Assembly (NCBI RefSeq): GCF_000756775.1
Contig: NZ_CCSF01000001.1
Coordinates: 3,162,001-3,226,000, forward strand
Direction of reading: 5' to 3'
Source of the DNA: Pseudomonas saudiphocaensis
GTDB lineage: Bacteria; Pseudomonadota; Gammaproteobacteria; Pseudomonadales; Pseudomonadaceae
DNA length: 64,000 nucleotides
Shown here in pieces: positions 52,864 to 61,452 of the stretch (position 1 is the first letter of the stretch; each line of letters opens with the position of its first letter). The position numbers and the translations under genes were made by a program. The notes beneath the pieces are model-generated. The model was not told where the DNA came from and did no database searches. It worked only from the letters and a program-made list of their open reading frames with translations.

Positions 52864-54225
52864 TCATTCGAACAGCGCATCCAGCGCCTGCTCCAGTCGC
52901 GTAACGGCAATGATCCGCAACCCTGCCGGTGCTTCCTTGGGCGCGTTGGCTCTGGGGACGATGGCGCGCTTGAAACCATGCTTGGCAGCTTCTTTCAAAC
53001 GCTCCTGGCCGCTGGGTACCGGACGAATTTCACCGGACAGCCCGACCTCGCCGAACACCAGCAGATCGTTATCCAACGGTCGGTTGCGCAGGCTGGAAAT
53101 CACCGCCGCCATCAGCGCCAGGTCCGAGGCGGTCTCCAGCACCTTCACCCCGCCCACCACGTTGATGAATACGTCCTGGTCATGGGTGGGAATGCCGCCG
53201 TGGCGGTGCAGTACGGCCAGCAGCATGGCCAGACGGTTCTGATCCAGGCCCAGGGTGACGCGGCGCGGGTTGGCCAGGTGGCTGGTGTCCACCAGCGCCT
53301 GAACTTCCACCAGCATCGGCCGGGTGCCTTCCCAGGTCGCCATCACCACGCTTCCGGGCACTGCCTCTTGTGCGCGGGTAAGGAAGATCGCCGAGGGGTT
53401 GGTGACTTCCTTCAGGCCCTTGTCGGTCATGCCGAACACGCCCAGCTCGTTGATTGCGCCAAAGCGGTTCTTCACCGCCCGCAGCAGGCGCAAACGGCCG
53501 TCGGACTCGCCTTCGAAATACAGCACGGTATCGACCATGTGCTCGAGCACGCGTGGGCCGGCCAGGGCGCCTTCCTTGGTCACGTGGCCGACCAGGAAAA
53601 TCGCCGTGCCGCTTTGTTTGGCATAGCGCACCAGCAGCGCTGCGCTTTCGCGCACCTGGGCGACGCCGCCGGGTGCCGATTGCAGCTGCTCGGTGAAGAT
53701 GGTCTGAATCGAGTCGATGACCATCACCTTGGGCTTTTCCAGCCGCGCCGTGGCGATGATGGATTCGATGCAGGTCTCGGTCATCACCTTAAGCTTGTCC
53801 TGCGGCAGGTCCAGGCGCCGTGCGCGCATGGCTACCTGCTGCTGGGATTCTTCACCAGTGACATAAAGCGCCGGATACCGTTGGGAGATGGCACAAAGGG
53901 TCTGCAGCAGGATGGTGGACTTGCCGATGCCGGGGTCGCCGCCGATCAGCACCACCGAGCCTTCTACCAGACCGCCGCCAAGTACACGGTCCAGTTCGCC
54001 GGAGGCGGTGGAGAAGCGCGGTACTTCCTCGACGCTGACTTCAGCCAGGGTCTTGATATTCGCCTGGTCGCCCGCCCAGCCGGCACGGCCGCTGGGTGGC
54101 GCAGCACCCTCGATGACGGTTTCCACCAGGGTGTTCCAGGCCCCGCAGTCGCCACATTGCCCGGCCCACTTGGGAAAGGTCGAGCCGCACTCGGTGCAGC
54201 CGTAGATGCGCTTGGGCTTGGCCAT
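52864..54225 (-). CDS. radA: DNA repair protein RadA
   Basis: RadA is a hexameric DnaB-like helicase that extends branches during recombination. The 453-residue product has the N-terminal zinc finger CTECGSTFPKWAGQCGDC (10-27), Walker A GGDPGIGKST, the RadA-specific KNRFG in VKNRFGAINELG, and a C-terminal Lon-protease-like domain without the catalytic pair. It diverges from the CopD-like gene across 114 bases. Confidence 0.96.
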   Translation of the reverse strand: MAKPKRIYGCTECGSTFPKWAGQCGDCGAWNTLVETVIEGAAPPSGRAGWAGDQANIKTLAEVSVEEVPRFSTASGELDRVLGGGLVEGSVVLIGGDPGIGKSTILLQTLCAISQRYPALYVTGEESQQQVAMRARRLDLPQDKLKVMTETCIESIIATARLEKPKVMVIDSIQTIFTEQLQSAPGGVAQVRESAALLVRYAKQSGTAIFLVGHVTKEGALAGPRVLEHMVDTVLYFEGESDGRLRLLRAVKNRFGAINELGVFGMTDKGLKEVTNPSAIFLTRAQEAVPGSVVMATWEGTRPMLVEVQALVDTSHLANPRRVTLGLDQNRLAMLLAVLHRHGGIPTHDQDVFINVVGGVKVLETASDLALMAAVISSLRNRPLDNDLLVFGEVGLSGEIRPVPSGQERLKEAAKHGFKRAIVPRANAPKEAPAGLRIIAVTRLEQALDALFE

Positions 54226-54339
54226 GGAAACTCCCGGGTCGGAAAAGGGAGTTGCATGATAGCGGCTGGCTTGATCGCCATCAGCTACAAACGGCGCGTG
54301 AGCGTCCAGACTGAGGGCATCAGATCAGGAGTGAATCCC

Positions 54340-54774
54340 ATGCGCCACCTGTTGTTTCTTCACCTGCTAGGCGCCAGCGTCTGGGTTGGCGGACATCTGG
54401 TGCTGCTGTTCGGCGTGCTGCCCAGGGCCATGCGCAAGCGTGATCCTCAACCGGTGCGCAATTTTGAGCAGATCTACGAGCGCATCGGGATACCGGCGTT
54501 GCTGGTGCAGATTGGGTCCGGACTGTGGATGGCGAGTCTGTGGCTGCCCTATGCGGAGTGGCTTGGTGATTCCCCGGTCGCCCATCTGGTGCAGGCCAAA
54601 CTGGTGCTGCTGGGCTTTACCGCATTGCTCGGCGTCCATGCGCGACTGGCGCTGATTCCCAAGCTCGATGCCCAGCGCTTGCCGCAACTGGGCTTGCATA
54701 TCGTGCTGATCACCCTGACGGCGGTGGCGTTCGTCTGGGTCGGGGCAGGATTCAGGTTTGGCGGGCTTTGGTAG
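54340..54774 (+). CDS. CopD-like small membrane protein
   Basis: The 144-residue product has four predicted membrane segments, starting MRHLLFLHLLGASVWVGGHLVLLFGVLP. The His and Trp pattern (LHLLGASVWVGGH) resembles CopD/YqhA-distant families that place His residues at membrane interfaces, sometimes for copper or heme. The function is not established. The following 184-base gap holds a paired repeat and a possible terminator. Confidence 0.7.
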   Translation: MRHLLFLHLLGASVWVGGHLVLLFGVLPRAMRKRDPQPVRNFEQIYERIGIPALLVQIGSGLWMASLWLPYAEWLGDSPVAHLVQAKLVLLGFTALLGVHARLALIPKLDAQRLPQLGLHIVLITLTAVAFVWVGAGFRFGGLW

Positions 54775-54799
54775 GCGGATACGGTGTGGACGCGGCCTC

Positions 54800-54856
54800 G
54801 TAGGGCCGAACTTGTTCGGCCTTTTGCGACCTGTGGCCGAATGAATTCGGCCCTAC
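54800..54856. repeat. Paired repeat with GTAGGGCCGAA ends
   Basis: The 57-base element has exact 11-base inverted ends, GTAGGGCCGAA and TTCGGCCCTAC, each part of a small hairpin. It has the same two-arm design as the CGTAGGGTGG family but a different sequence. It lies after the CopD-like gene. Confidence 0.7.
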
Positions 54857-54889
54857 ATCGGCCTCAACGGTTAGCCAGCAGCGAATGCA

Positions 54890-54951
54890 ATCCGCCGGGC
54901 ATAAGGAGCGGATGCCCCGTATGCGGCGGGTTTTCTTTATCTTTCCAAACG
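54890..54951 (+). terminator. GC-rich hairpin with T-rich tail
   Basis: CCGCCGGGCAT and ATGCC...CGGCGGG can pair with an internal loop, followed by TTTTCTTTATC. It may end transcription from the CopD-like gene; the convergent DUF465 gene ends at 54959. The structure is imperfect. Confidence 0.45.
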
Positions 54952-54958
54952 AGCGGGC

Positions 54959-55216
54959 TTAGCCGCCGCAGCCACCGCAGCAGCTGCCGGAAGCGTGCTT
55001 GAGCTGCCGGGCGATATCGTTCTTCAGGTTGGCCTGCTCCTGCTTGAGTGCTGCGAGTGTGGCCGAGTCCACGCCCTCGCCACTGGCGATGCGCTGTGAC
55101 AGGCTTTCGTATTCCTCGGCTTGGAGGGCAAAAGCCGGATTTTCCTGGCGAAGCTTCTGCAGCAGCATGTTCTTTTCGGGAAAGTCTTGGGTGAGTTGGC
55201 TTTGTGCGGCGGTCAT
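54959..55216 (-). CDS. DUF465 (YdcH-like) protein with Cys-Gly tail
   Basis: The 85-residue product shows the DUF465 pattern: FPEKNMLLQKLRQENPAF, then EYESLSQRI, then LKQEQANLKNDIARQLK, an alpha-hairpin fold of unknown role. Unusually it ends CCGGCGG, three cysteines in a glycine tail that could bind metal or an Fe-S cluster. The start at 55216 has GGAGCTG upstream on the minus strand. Confidence 0.75.
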   Translation of the reverse strand: MTAAQSQLTQDFPEKNMLLQKLRQENPAFALQAEEYESLSQRIASGEGVDSATLAALKQEQANLKNDIARQLKHASGSCCGGCGG

Positions 55217-55350
55217 GGAGGCAGCTCCTGATTGAAAGTCGCTACCATATCGCTGCTGCACGCTTGCACTGGTTGACGCCGATCAAGCGATGGATATCCT
55301 CCTCTCCAGCGATCGGAACCTGCGTCCGATGGCGCCCACTGCCGTGTACG

Positions 55351-55368
55351 CCTATGCTCTGGCATAGG
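55351..55368. promoter_or_regulatory. Inverted repeat upstream of mscL
   Basis: CCTATGC and GCATAGG are perfectly inverted around TCTG, 50 bases before the mscL ATG. It could be an operator or a leader hairpin; I do not recognise the motif. Confidence 0.35.
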
Positions 55369-55417
55369 TGTTTCATAAGGCTTCGGTGGCTCTCCAATTA
55401 CCAAAAAGGTTTTCTAT

Positions 55418-55831
55418 ATGAGTCTGATCAGCGAATTCAAGGCGTTTGCCGTTAGGGGCAATGTGGTCGATATGGCAGTGGGGATCATTGTCGGCGCGGC
55501 ATTCGGCAAGATCGTCTCGGCGTTCGTCGATGGCGTGGTCATGCCGCCGCTGGGCTTGCTGATCGGCGGTGTGGATTTCTCCGATCTGGCCATTGTGCTC
55601 AAGGAGGCTACCGGCGATGCCCCTGCGGTAGTGCTGGCATATGGCTCCTTTATCCAGACGATCGTTGATTTCACCATCATCGCCTTCGCCATCTTTATGG
55701 CGATCAAGGCACTCAACACACTGCGGCGTAAGGAAGAGGAAGCCCCCTCGGCGCCGCCGGCACCCACCAAGGAAGAAGTGCTGCTTACTGAAATCCGCGA
55801 TCTGCTGAAGGCGCGTAACGAAAGGCCTTGA
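55418..55831 (+). CDS. mscL: Large-conductance mechanosensitive channel
   Basis: MscL is a pentameric inner-membrane valve that opens on osmotic downshock. The 137-residue product starts [33 protein letters not shown], the conserved amphipathic helix plus pore helix. A second helix follows at about 76-100, then the charged C-terminal bundle. A 26-base inverted repeat follows its stop. Confidence 0.96.
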   Translation: MSLISEFKAFAVRGNVVDMAVGIIVGAAFGKIVSAFVDGVVMPPLGLLIGGVDFSDLAIVLKEATGDAPAVVLAYGSFIQTIVDFTIIAFAIFMAIKALNTLRRKEEEAPSAPPAPTKEEVLLTEIRDLLKARNERP

Positions 55832-55844
55832 GGTCGCAGAAATG

Positions 55845-55870
55845 TGAGCCCGACGCCTCCGTCGGGCTCA
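55845..55870. terminator. Hairpin between convergent mscL and cupin gene
   Basis: TGAGCCCGACG, loop CCTC and CGTCGGGCTCA form an 11-base-pair stem, 13 bases past the mscL stop. There is no T-run. The rest of the gap, to 56018, shows nothing else I can name. Confidence 0.6.
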
Positions 55871-56018
55871 ATGCCGCACCGCCTCCTGAGCCAGGTTGGT
55901 AGTACGGGCGGCAACATTTCCGGACAGGGCAGTAGGGCGACCTGGCTGCCACCGAATCTGAGTATTCAGAACGTATCCCCCCTTACCCACCGCTGGCCGC
56001 GAGGGCCGGCCAATAGCT

Positions 56019-56354
56019 TCAGAATCCGCGGGGCAGGCGCTGAATCGTGACCAGGGTGACGGTATCGGCGATCACCTGTAGCGCATGTTCAGCGTTCTCA
56101 GCCAGGTACATCAGTTCATTGTTGTGGAGGCGCTGCCAGCGGCCTTCGGCCTGGACCTCAATCACACCTTGAAGGCAGTGGATAGTGATGGGGCCGGCCA
56201 CCGCATGGCTTGGCACCACATGCCCGGCCTTGAGTACCAGACGCATGATTTCCAGGCTCGGGGTGCTGACCAGCGCCTGCGAGCGAAGCTCTGCCTGTGG
56301 TTCTGCGCTGAGCGGTCGAATGATCTCGCCGGACTGTGCATGCTGGAGTGCCAT
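56019..56354 (-). CDS. Small cupin-domain protein
   Basis: The 111-residue single-domain cupin has the beta-barrel pattern KAGHVVPSHAVAGPITIHCLQGVIEVQ followed by NNELMYLAENAEHALQVIADT. The first cupin motif keeps His but has few other metal ligands, so metal binding is uncertain. Small cupins like this often act as sensors or sugar- or aromatic-binding proteins; its role is unknown. Confidence 0.75.
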   Translation of the reverse strand: MALQHAQSGEIIRPLSAEPQAELRSQALVSTPSLEIMRLVLKAGHVVPSHAVAGPITIHCLQGVIEVQAEGRWQRLHNNELMYLAENAEHALQVIADTVTLVTIQRLPRGF

Positions 56355-56469
56355 GGTCTCGACCTGGTGGTTGGTTTTTTCAGGCTAGTAGGGGAGGACG
56401 GAGGTGTCCAACGGCAGGAGGAGGGCGGCTCGTTCGTCGAGACCGTAAGTGCGGGAGGCTGGAGATGAT

Positions 56470-56498
56470 GATTCCCGGTGCATTGCGCACCGGGAATC
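56470..56498 (-). terminator. Hairpin after the cytochrome c peroxidase gene
   Basis: GATTCCCGGTGC and GCACCGGGAATC form a perfect 12-base-pair stem with a 5-base loop, eight bases past the peroxidase stop. There is no T-run on the minus strand. Confidence 0.65.
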
Positions 56499-56506
56499 CT
56501 TGGGGC

Positions 56507-57538
56507 TTATTCCGGCTTAGGCGTAGTCGCAGTGCTCATCGGCAGAGTCGGATAAGCAACCTGCGGCTGGTCACCGGTCAGGCTGTAGAGGAAGGCGGTG
56601 ATGGCCTTGACTTCGTTGTCCTTGAGCTGACGGCCCAGCTGGCTGTCGCCCATGATGGCCACGGCCTGTTCCAGGTCCCAGACCTCACCGCTGTGGAAAT
56701 AGGGCGGGGTCAATGCGACGTTGCGCAGCGGCGCGGCACGGAACACGTACTCATCGGCTGCGGTGTTGGTCACGGCGAAGCGACCCTTGTCACCTTCCGG
56801 CAGAACATCGGCACCCGGCTTCTTGATCACGCCGAAGGGGAAGTAACCCTGGCCGCCAACGTTGACGCCGTTATGGCAGGCGATGCAGCCGGCGTCCATG
56901 AACAGAGCCAGGCCTTCCTTCTGCTTGGCGTCCAGGGCGTTGTCGTCACCCTTGAGATAGCGGTCGAACGGAGAGTTCGGCGTGGTCAGGCTGACCTCGA
57001 AAGCTTCCAGGGCGTAAGCCATGTTGTCGAAGCTGACCGGGTTCTTGTCGTTGGGGAAGGCTTTTTTGAACTCTTCCACATACTCCGGAATGCTCTTGAG
57101 AGTGGCCTCGACGCGCTCAGGCGTGTTGTTCATCTCGACGCTGGCCTGGACCGGCCCCTTGGCCTGCTCCTGCAAATCCTTGGCGCGACCATCCCAGAAT
57201 TGAGCGGAGTTGAGCACGGCATTCAGCACAGTCGGCGAGTTGCGCGGGCCTTTCTGCCAACCGTGGCCGATGGAGGTCGGTACGTTATCGCTGCCACCGA
57301 TGCTGAGGTTGTGGCAGGTGTTGCAGCTGATCACATGGCTGCGGGACAGACGCGGGTCGAACCACAGCTTATGGCCGAGGATGGCCTGATCCTCGCTGAC
57401 GGCATGGCCGCGAACTTCGGTCACTTTGTCGGGAATCGGTTTGAAAATGGCGTTGGCACGCTCGCGCAGGGCATCAGCGTGCGCGCTGCCGGCAATCATT
57501 AGCAGGCTACCGAGCAGCAGGGGTGCTGTGGTTCGCAT
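56507..57538 (-). CDS. ccpR: Di-heme cytochrome c peroxidase
   Basis: A periplasmic enzyme reducing hydrogen peroxide with electrons from cytochrome c or azurin. The 343-residue precursor has a signal peptide (MRTTAPLLLGSLLMIAGSAHA) and two c-type heme sites, CNTCH (72-76) and CIACH (218-222). Length fits CcpA/CcpR. A perfect ANR box 62 bases upstream predicts induction at low oxygen, as reported for P. aeruginosa. It is near gdhA there; here it is far from it. Confidence 0.93.
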   Translation of the reverse strand: MRTTAPLLLGSLLMIAGSAHADALRERANAIFKPIPDKVTEVRGHAVSEDQAILGHKLWFDPRLSRSHVISCNTCHNLSIGGSDNVPTSIGHGWQKGPRNSPTVLNAVLNSAQFWDGRAKDLQEQAKGPVQASVEMNNTPERVEATLKSIPEYVEEFKKAFPNDKNPVSFDNMAYALEAFEVSLTTPNSPFDRYLKGDDNALDAKQKEGLALFMDAGCIACHNGVNVGGQGYFPFGVIKKPGADVLPEGDKGRFAVTNTAADEYVFRAAPLRNVALTPPYFHSGEVWDLEQAVAIMGDSQLGRQLKDNEVKAITAFLYSLTGDQPQVAYPTLPMSTATTPKPE

Positions 57539-57599
57539 GGGGAGGTTTCCTTATCGGTGTTGGCTGGTAATAGGAGGCTTGAATTGAAAGCCGCGCGAG

Positions 57600-57613
57600 T
57601 TGATTTACATCAA
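57600..57613. promoter_or_regulatory. Perfect ANR/FNR box
   Basis: TTGATTTACATCAA matches TTGAT-N4-ATCAA exactly. It lies 62 bases before the peroxidase ATG and 152 bases before the Lon-related ATG on the other strand. It most likely activates the peroxidase gene under oxygen limitation. Confidence 0.88.
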
Positions 57614-57764
57614 GCCAGGCTATGGTTGGAGGCCTGCAAAACTGTCTCAATTTGTAACCGGGTGCGGTCGCTCGCGGGCTTGGTCAAGCCTTGCGAGGAG
57701 ACGGAGCCAGAGCCAGAATGGCGGCAATTCATTGGCCGGTAGGCCACTCAGCAAAGGATTCCCG

Positions 57765-60206
57765 ATGCCCCAGACTGTCGCTGCCGGCTTGCGCCTGGCG
57801 CCCGATGCGCTGACTCGCCCCTTCGAGCCCAGCCAGTTCGACTTCAATACCACTGATGAGCTTGAACCCTTCCTTGGCGTTCTCGGTCAGGAACGGGCTG
57901 TCGAGGCCCTCCAGTTTGGAGTGGCGATGCCGCGTCCGGGCTACAACGTCTATGTGATGGGTGAGTCAGGCACGGGTCGTTTTTCCTTCGTGAAACGCTA
58001 CCTCAGGGCTGAAGGCAAGCGTCTGGATACTCCGTCGGACTGGGTTTATGTGAACAACTTCGACGAGCCGCGCGAGCCGCGCGTGGTTGAGTTGCCTCAG
58101 GGCGGTGCTGGAGCCTTTATCGCTGATATCAGTCAACTGATCGATAACCTGCTGGCGACCTTCCCGGCAGTGTTCGAGCACCCGTCCTACCAGCAGAAGA
58201 AGAGTGCCATCGATCGGGCCTTCAACCAGCGCTACGACAAGGCCCTGGATGTGATCGAGAAGCTCGCGCTGGAGAAGGAAATTGCCCTCTATCGCGACAG
58301 CGCCAACATTGCCTTCACTCCCATGAAGGACGGCAAGTCCATGGACGAGGCCGAGTTTGCCCAGTTGCCCGAGGCCGAGCGCGAGCGCTACCACACGGAT
58401 ATCTCGGCGCTGGAGGTGAGGCTCAACGAAGAGCTGGCCAGCCTGCCGCAATGGAAGCGCGAGTCCAGCAATCAGCTGCGGCAACTGAATGACGAAACCA
58501 TCAGCCAGGCGTTGCAGCCGTTGCTGGCGCCATTGTCGGAAAAGTATGCCGAGAACGCCGGCATCGAAGCCTATCTGCAAGCCGTGCAGGTCAACCTGCT
58601 GAAAACCGTGGTCGAGCAGCTGGTGGACGAGAACCGTCCCGAGGCTCACAGCCGCCAGCTACTCGAGGAACAGTACAGCCCGAGCCTGGTGGTCGGTCAT
58701 GCGCATGGCGGTGGCGCACCGGTGGTGTTCGAACCGCATCCGACCTACGACAACCTCTTTGGCCGTATCGAGTACAACACGGACCAGGGCGCCCTCTACA
58801 CCAGCTATCGGCAGCTGCGACCCGGTGCCCTGCATCGCGCCAACGGCGGCTTTCTGGTGCTCGAAGCGGAAAAGCTGCTCGGCGAGCCCTTCGTCTGGGA
58901 GGCGCTCAAACGCGCCCTGCAGTCAAACAAGCTGAAGATGGAGTCGCCGTTGGCCGAGTTGGGCCGGCTGGCAACCGTTACCCTTACGCCGGAAGTCATC
59001 CCTCTCAAGGTCAAGATCGTCATCATCGGTTCCCGCCAGTTGTATTACACCTTGCAGGACCTGGATCCAGATTTTCAGGAGCTGTTCCGCGTGCTGGTGG
59101 ACTTCGACGAAGATATCCCGCTGGCAGAGGACAGCCTGGAGCAATTCGCTCAGCTGATGAAAACCCGCACCTCGGAGGAGGGCATGGCGCCGCTGAGCGC
59201 CGCGGCGGTGGCGCGCCTGGCCACCCACAGCGCGCGTCTGGCTGAACATCAGGGGCGTCTTACGGCGCGCATTGGTGATCTGTTCCAACTGGTCAGCGAG
59301 GCCGATTTCATTCGCAAGCTGGCCGGCGACGAGGTGACCGATGTCGGCCATATCGAACGTGCCCTGAAGGCGAAGGCCACCCGCACCGGGCGTGTATCGG
59401 CGCGTATTCTCGACGACATTCTTGCCGGCGTGATTCTTATCGACAGCGAAGGCGCGGCCATCGGCAAGTGCAACGGTTTGACCGTGCTGGAAGTCGGCGA
59501 CTCGGCCTTCGGCATGCCGGCGCGGATATCCGCCACCGTGTATCCGGGCGGCTCGGGGATTGTCGACATCGAGCGGGAGGTCAACCTGGGCCAGCCCATC
59601 CACTCCAAAGGCGTGATGATCCTCACTGGCTACCTGGGCAGCCGATACGCACAGGAATTTCCACTGGAAATCTCGGCGAGCATCGCCCTTGAGCAATCCT
59701 ACGGCTACGTCGATGGCGACAGCGCCTCGCTCGGTGAATGCTGCGCGCTGATCTCCGCCATTTCCCGCACGCCGCTCAAGCAGTGCTTTGCGATTACCGG
59801 CTCGATCAACCAATTTGGCGAGGTGCAGGCAGTAGGCGGCGTGAACGAAAAGATCGAGGGCTTCTTCCGCCTCTGCGAGGCACGCGGCCTGACTGGCGAG
59901 CAGGGCGCAATCATTCCCTTTGCCAACGTCACGACGCTCATGCTTGATGAGCGGGTGCTTGAGGCCGTGCGTCAGGAGCGCTTCCACATCTACGCGGTGC
60001 GTCATGTCGACGAGGCATTGTCGTTGCTGGTGGGCGAGGCGGTTGGGGCGGCGGACGAAAAGGGCTGCTTCCCTAAAGGCAGCGTCAATGCGCGGGTGGT
60101 CGAGCGGCTGCGCGACATTGCCGAGATGGGATTGGAAGAGGACGACAAGAACGAGGCAACTCAGGCCGGTGCGTTGGCGGTGCCCACGGCTCCAGCCAAG
60201 TACTGA
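57765..60206 (+). CDS. Lon-related AAA+ serine protease (LonB/YcbZ-like)
   Basis: The 813-residue product is a Lon-family protease with a divergent ATPase part. The P-loop reads GESGTGRFS, with Arg where Lys is standard. A helical insertion covers about 130-300. The C-terminal Lon domain has the catalytic Ser in DGDSASLGE and Lys in GGVNEKIEGFF. It starts MPQTVAAGLRLAPDALTRPF; upstream codons match nothing. In P. aeruginosa, PA4576 next to the YqhA-type gene is the likely counterpart, from memory. Confidence 0.88.
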   Translation: MPQTVAAGLRLAPDALTRPFEPSQFDFNTTDELEPFLGVLGQERAVEALQFGVAMPRPGYNVYVMGESGTGRFSFVKRYLRAEGKRLDTPSDWVYVNNFDEPREPRVVELPQGGAGAFIADISQLIDNLLATFPAVFEHPSYQQKKSAIDRAFNQRYDKALDVIEKLALEKEIALYRDSANIAFTPMKDGKSMDEAEFAQLPEAERERYHTDISALEVRLNEELASLPQWKRESSNQLRQLNDETISQALQPLLAPLSEKYAENAGIEAYLQAVQVNLLKTVVEQLVDENRPEAHSRQLLEEQYSPSLVVGHAHGGGAPVVFEPHPTYDNLFGRIEYNTDQGALYTSYRQLRPGALHRANGGFLVLEAEKLLGEPFVWEALKRALQSNKLKMESPLAELGRLATVTLTPEVIPLKVKIVIIGSRQLYYTLQDLDPDFQELFRVLVDFDEDIPLAEDSLEQFAQLMKTRTSEEGMAPLSAAAVARLATHSARLAEHQGRLTARIGDLFQLVSEADFIRKLAGDEVTDVGHIERALKAKATRTGRVSARILDDILAGVILIDSEGAAIGKCNGLTVLEVGDSAFGMPARISATVYPGGSGIVDIEREVNLGQPIHSKGVMILTGYLGSRYAQEFPLEISASIALEQSYGYVDGDSASLGECCALISAISRTPLKQCFAITGSINQFGEVQAVGGVNEKIEGFFRLCEARGLTGEQGAIIPFANVTTLMLDERVLEAVRQERFHIYAVRHVDEALSLLVGEAVGAADEKGCFPKGSVNARVVERLRDIAEMGLEEDDKNEATQAGALAVPTAPAKY

Positions 60207-60287
60207 GCGCTCGGCGGTAACCCAGCGGAACGATAGCGCGTACGGCGGGTCTGGACAGATAGCAGGCCGGTTTTTTAACCGCCTGCC

Positions 60288-60324
60288 AGAAAGTTTGCAC
60301 TTTCTGTCCACAAGGTTATCCACA
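60288..60324 (+). promoter_or_regulatory. Hairpin followed by a perfect DnaA box
   Basis: AGAAAGT-TTGC-ACTTTCT (60288-60305) is a perfect stem-loop. The exact DnaA box TTATCCACA follows at 60316-60324, and a weaker CTGTCCACA lies at 60304. A further near-perfect stem at 60262-60286 may end the protease transcript. Confidence 0.6.
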
Positions 60325-60400
60325 GCTTCAAGGGATAAACCGGCTGGCCCGCCTGATTCGCTGATGATGACGGTGCGCAGCCGAGCGCGAGGGTACCGTC

Positions 60401-60736
60401 ATGCCGAACAACCTTTGTCTGAGCCGCCAGTGCCTGGGGCTGGTCACTCGAATCGAATGCGCCATAAGTCCCGTGGCGAGCGCCAATGGTCTATGGACCT
60501 TGCTCTGTGCCGCTGGTCTCGATGGCTCGCAACCCACGGCAATCAGGGTGCAGGGGCCCTTTCACGGGCTAAAAGCGGCTGAGTCGGTACTCGAGGCCAT
60601 TGGCGACAGCCTTCTGCAACAGGGTTACAGCGAGGCGGAATCCCCGGCAATCTGGGAGCTGCATATGCGCGCGGAGCTGCGCAAGGTCAACGCCGATCAG
60701 GCACGCTTCCTTAGCGGCTGGGAAACCCGCCCATAA
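60401..60736 (+). CDS. Small protein of unknown function
   Basis: The 111-residue product (starts MPNNLCLSRQCLGLVTRIE) has an alpha/beta look and no motif I know. GIPFHGLKAAESVLEAIG-like and ELHMRAELRKVN segments suggest a compact fold. It lies between the Lon-related and YqhA-type genes, as a small hypothetical does in P. aeruginosa. Perfect DnaA boxes lie 77 bases before its start and 63 bases after its stop. Confidence 0.6.
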   Translation: MPNNLCLSRQCLGLVTRIECAISPVASANGLWTLLCAAGLDGSQPTAIRVQGPFHGLKAAESVLEAIGDSLLQQGYSEAESPAIWELHMRAELRKVNADQARFLSGWETRP

Positions 60737-60798
60737 TTGCAGGAAAGCAGCGGTTAAGTTCGCTGCGGGCCGCCAACTGCCAGCCCGGCGCGACTTAC

Positions 60799-60807
60799 TT
60801 ATCCACA
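60799..60807 (+). promoter_or_regulatory. Second perfect DnaA box
   Basis: TTATCCACA occurs again, in the same orientation as at 60316 and 483 bases away, in the leader of the YqhA-type gene. Chance expectation for this 9-mer is under one per window on both strands. Confidence 0.55.
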
Positions 60808-60890
60808 ATTGATCGATGCGGTAGCGCCCTTGCTTGCGCTTGACCGCTGCGTATACTCGCCCACCTCTTTTCTCTCCCATGGAAAGCCTC

Positions 60891-61379
60891 ATGGAACGTT
60901 TCATCGAGAACACTATGTATGCCGCCCGTTGGTTGCTGGCGCCCATTTATTTCGGTCTGGCGTTCGCGCTGCTGGCGCTGGCGATCAAGTTCTTTCAGGA
61001 AATCTGGCACATCCTGCCGGTGGTGCTTGCGTTGAGTGAAGGCGATCTGATCCTCAAGTTGCTGTCACTGATCGATATGGCGCTAGTGGGCGGACTGCTG
61101 GTAATGGTGATGCTTTCGGGCTACGAGAACTTCGTGTCGCAGCTGAACGTCGATAAGGGCGAGGAAAGGCTCGACTGGTTGGGCAAGATGGATTCCGGCT
61201 CATTGAAGATGAAGGTCGCCGCCTCCATCGTCGCGATATCCTCCATCCACCTGTTGCGGATGTTCATGGATGCCCAGCAGCTCGAAAGCGAACAGCTGAT
61301 GTGGTACGTGATCATCCACCTCACCTTCGTTTTTTCGGCTTTTGCCATGGGTTACCTGGACAAACTCACCAAGCACTAA
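60891..61379 (+). CDS. YqhA-type (UPF0114) inner membrane protein
   Basis: The 162-residue product starts [23 protein letters not shown], closely resembling E. coli YqhA, and has four membrane segments (about 8-28, 48-72, 100-125, 130-155). Two earlier in-frame ATGs add residues without family match, so 60891 was chosen. The function is unknown. fklB follows after 73 bases. Confidence 0.88.
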   Translation: MERFIENTMYAARWLLAPIYFGLAFALLALAIKFFQEIWHILPVVLALSEGDLILKLLSLIDMALVGGLLVMVMLSGYENFVSQLNVDKGEERLDWLGKMDSGSLKMKVAASIVAISSIHLLRMFMDAQQLESEQLMWYVIIHLTFVFSAFAMGYLDKLTKH

Positions 61380-61452
61380 TCGAGTCTGACTGGCGGCTGG
61401 CAGCGGATGCTGTGCTAGGCTGTGCGACCTTTTTCCAGAGCGGAGCTCAGGT

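Noticed and set aside
52978-54774. A 598-codon open frame covering radA antisense and the CopD-like gene
   Set aside because: It is a shadow of radA joined to the true frame of the CopD-like gene; the real start is at 54340 with its own leader.
55844-56050. A 68-codon frame between mscL and the cupin gene
   Set aside because: It overlaps the mscL hairpin, lacks a ribosome binding site, and its product is low in complexity with no family pattern.
58923-60323. A 466-codon frame antisense to the Lon-related protease
   Set aside because: It lies within a strongly conserved coding sequence and has no recognisable domain.
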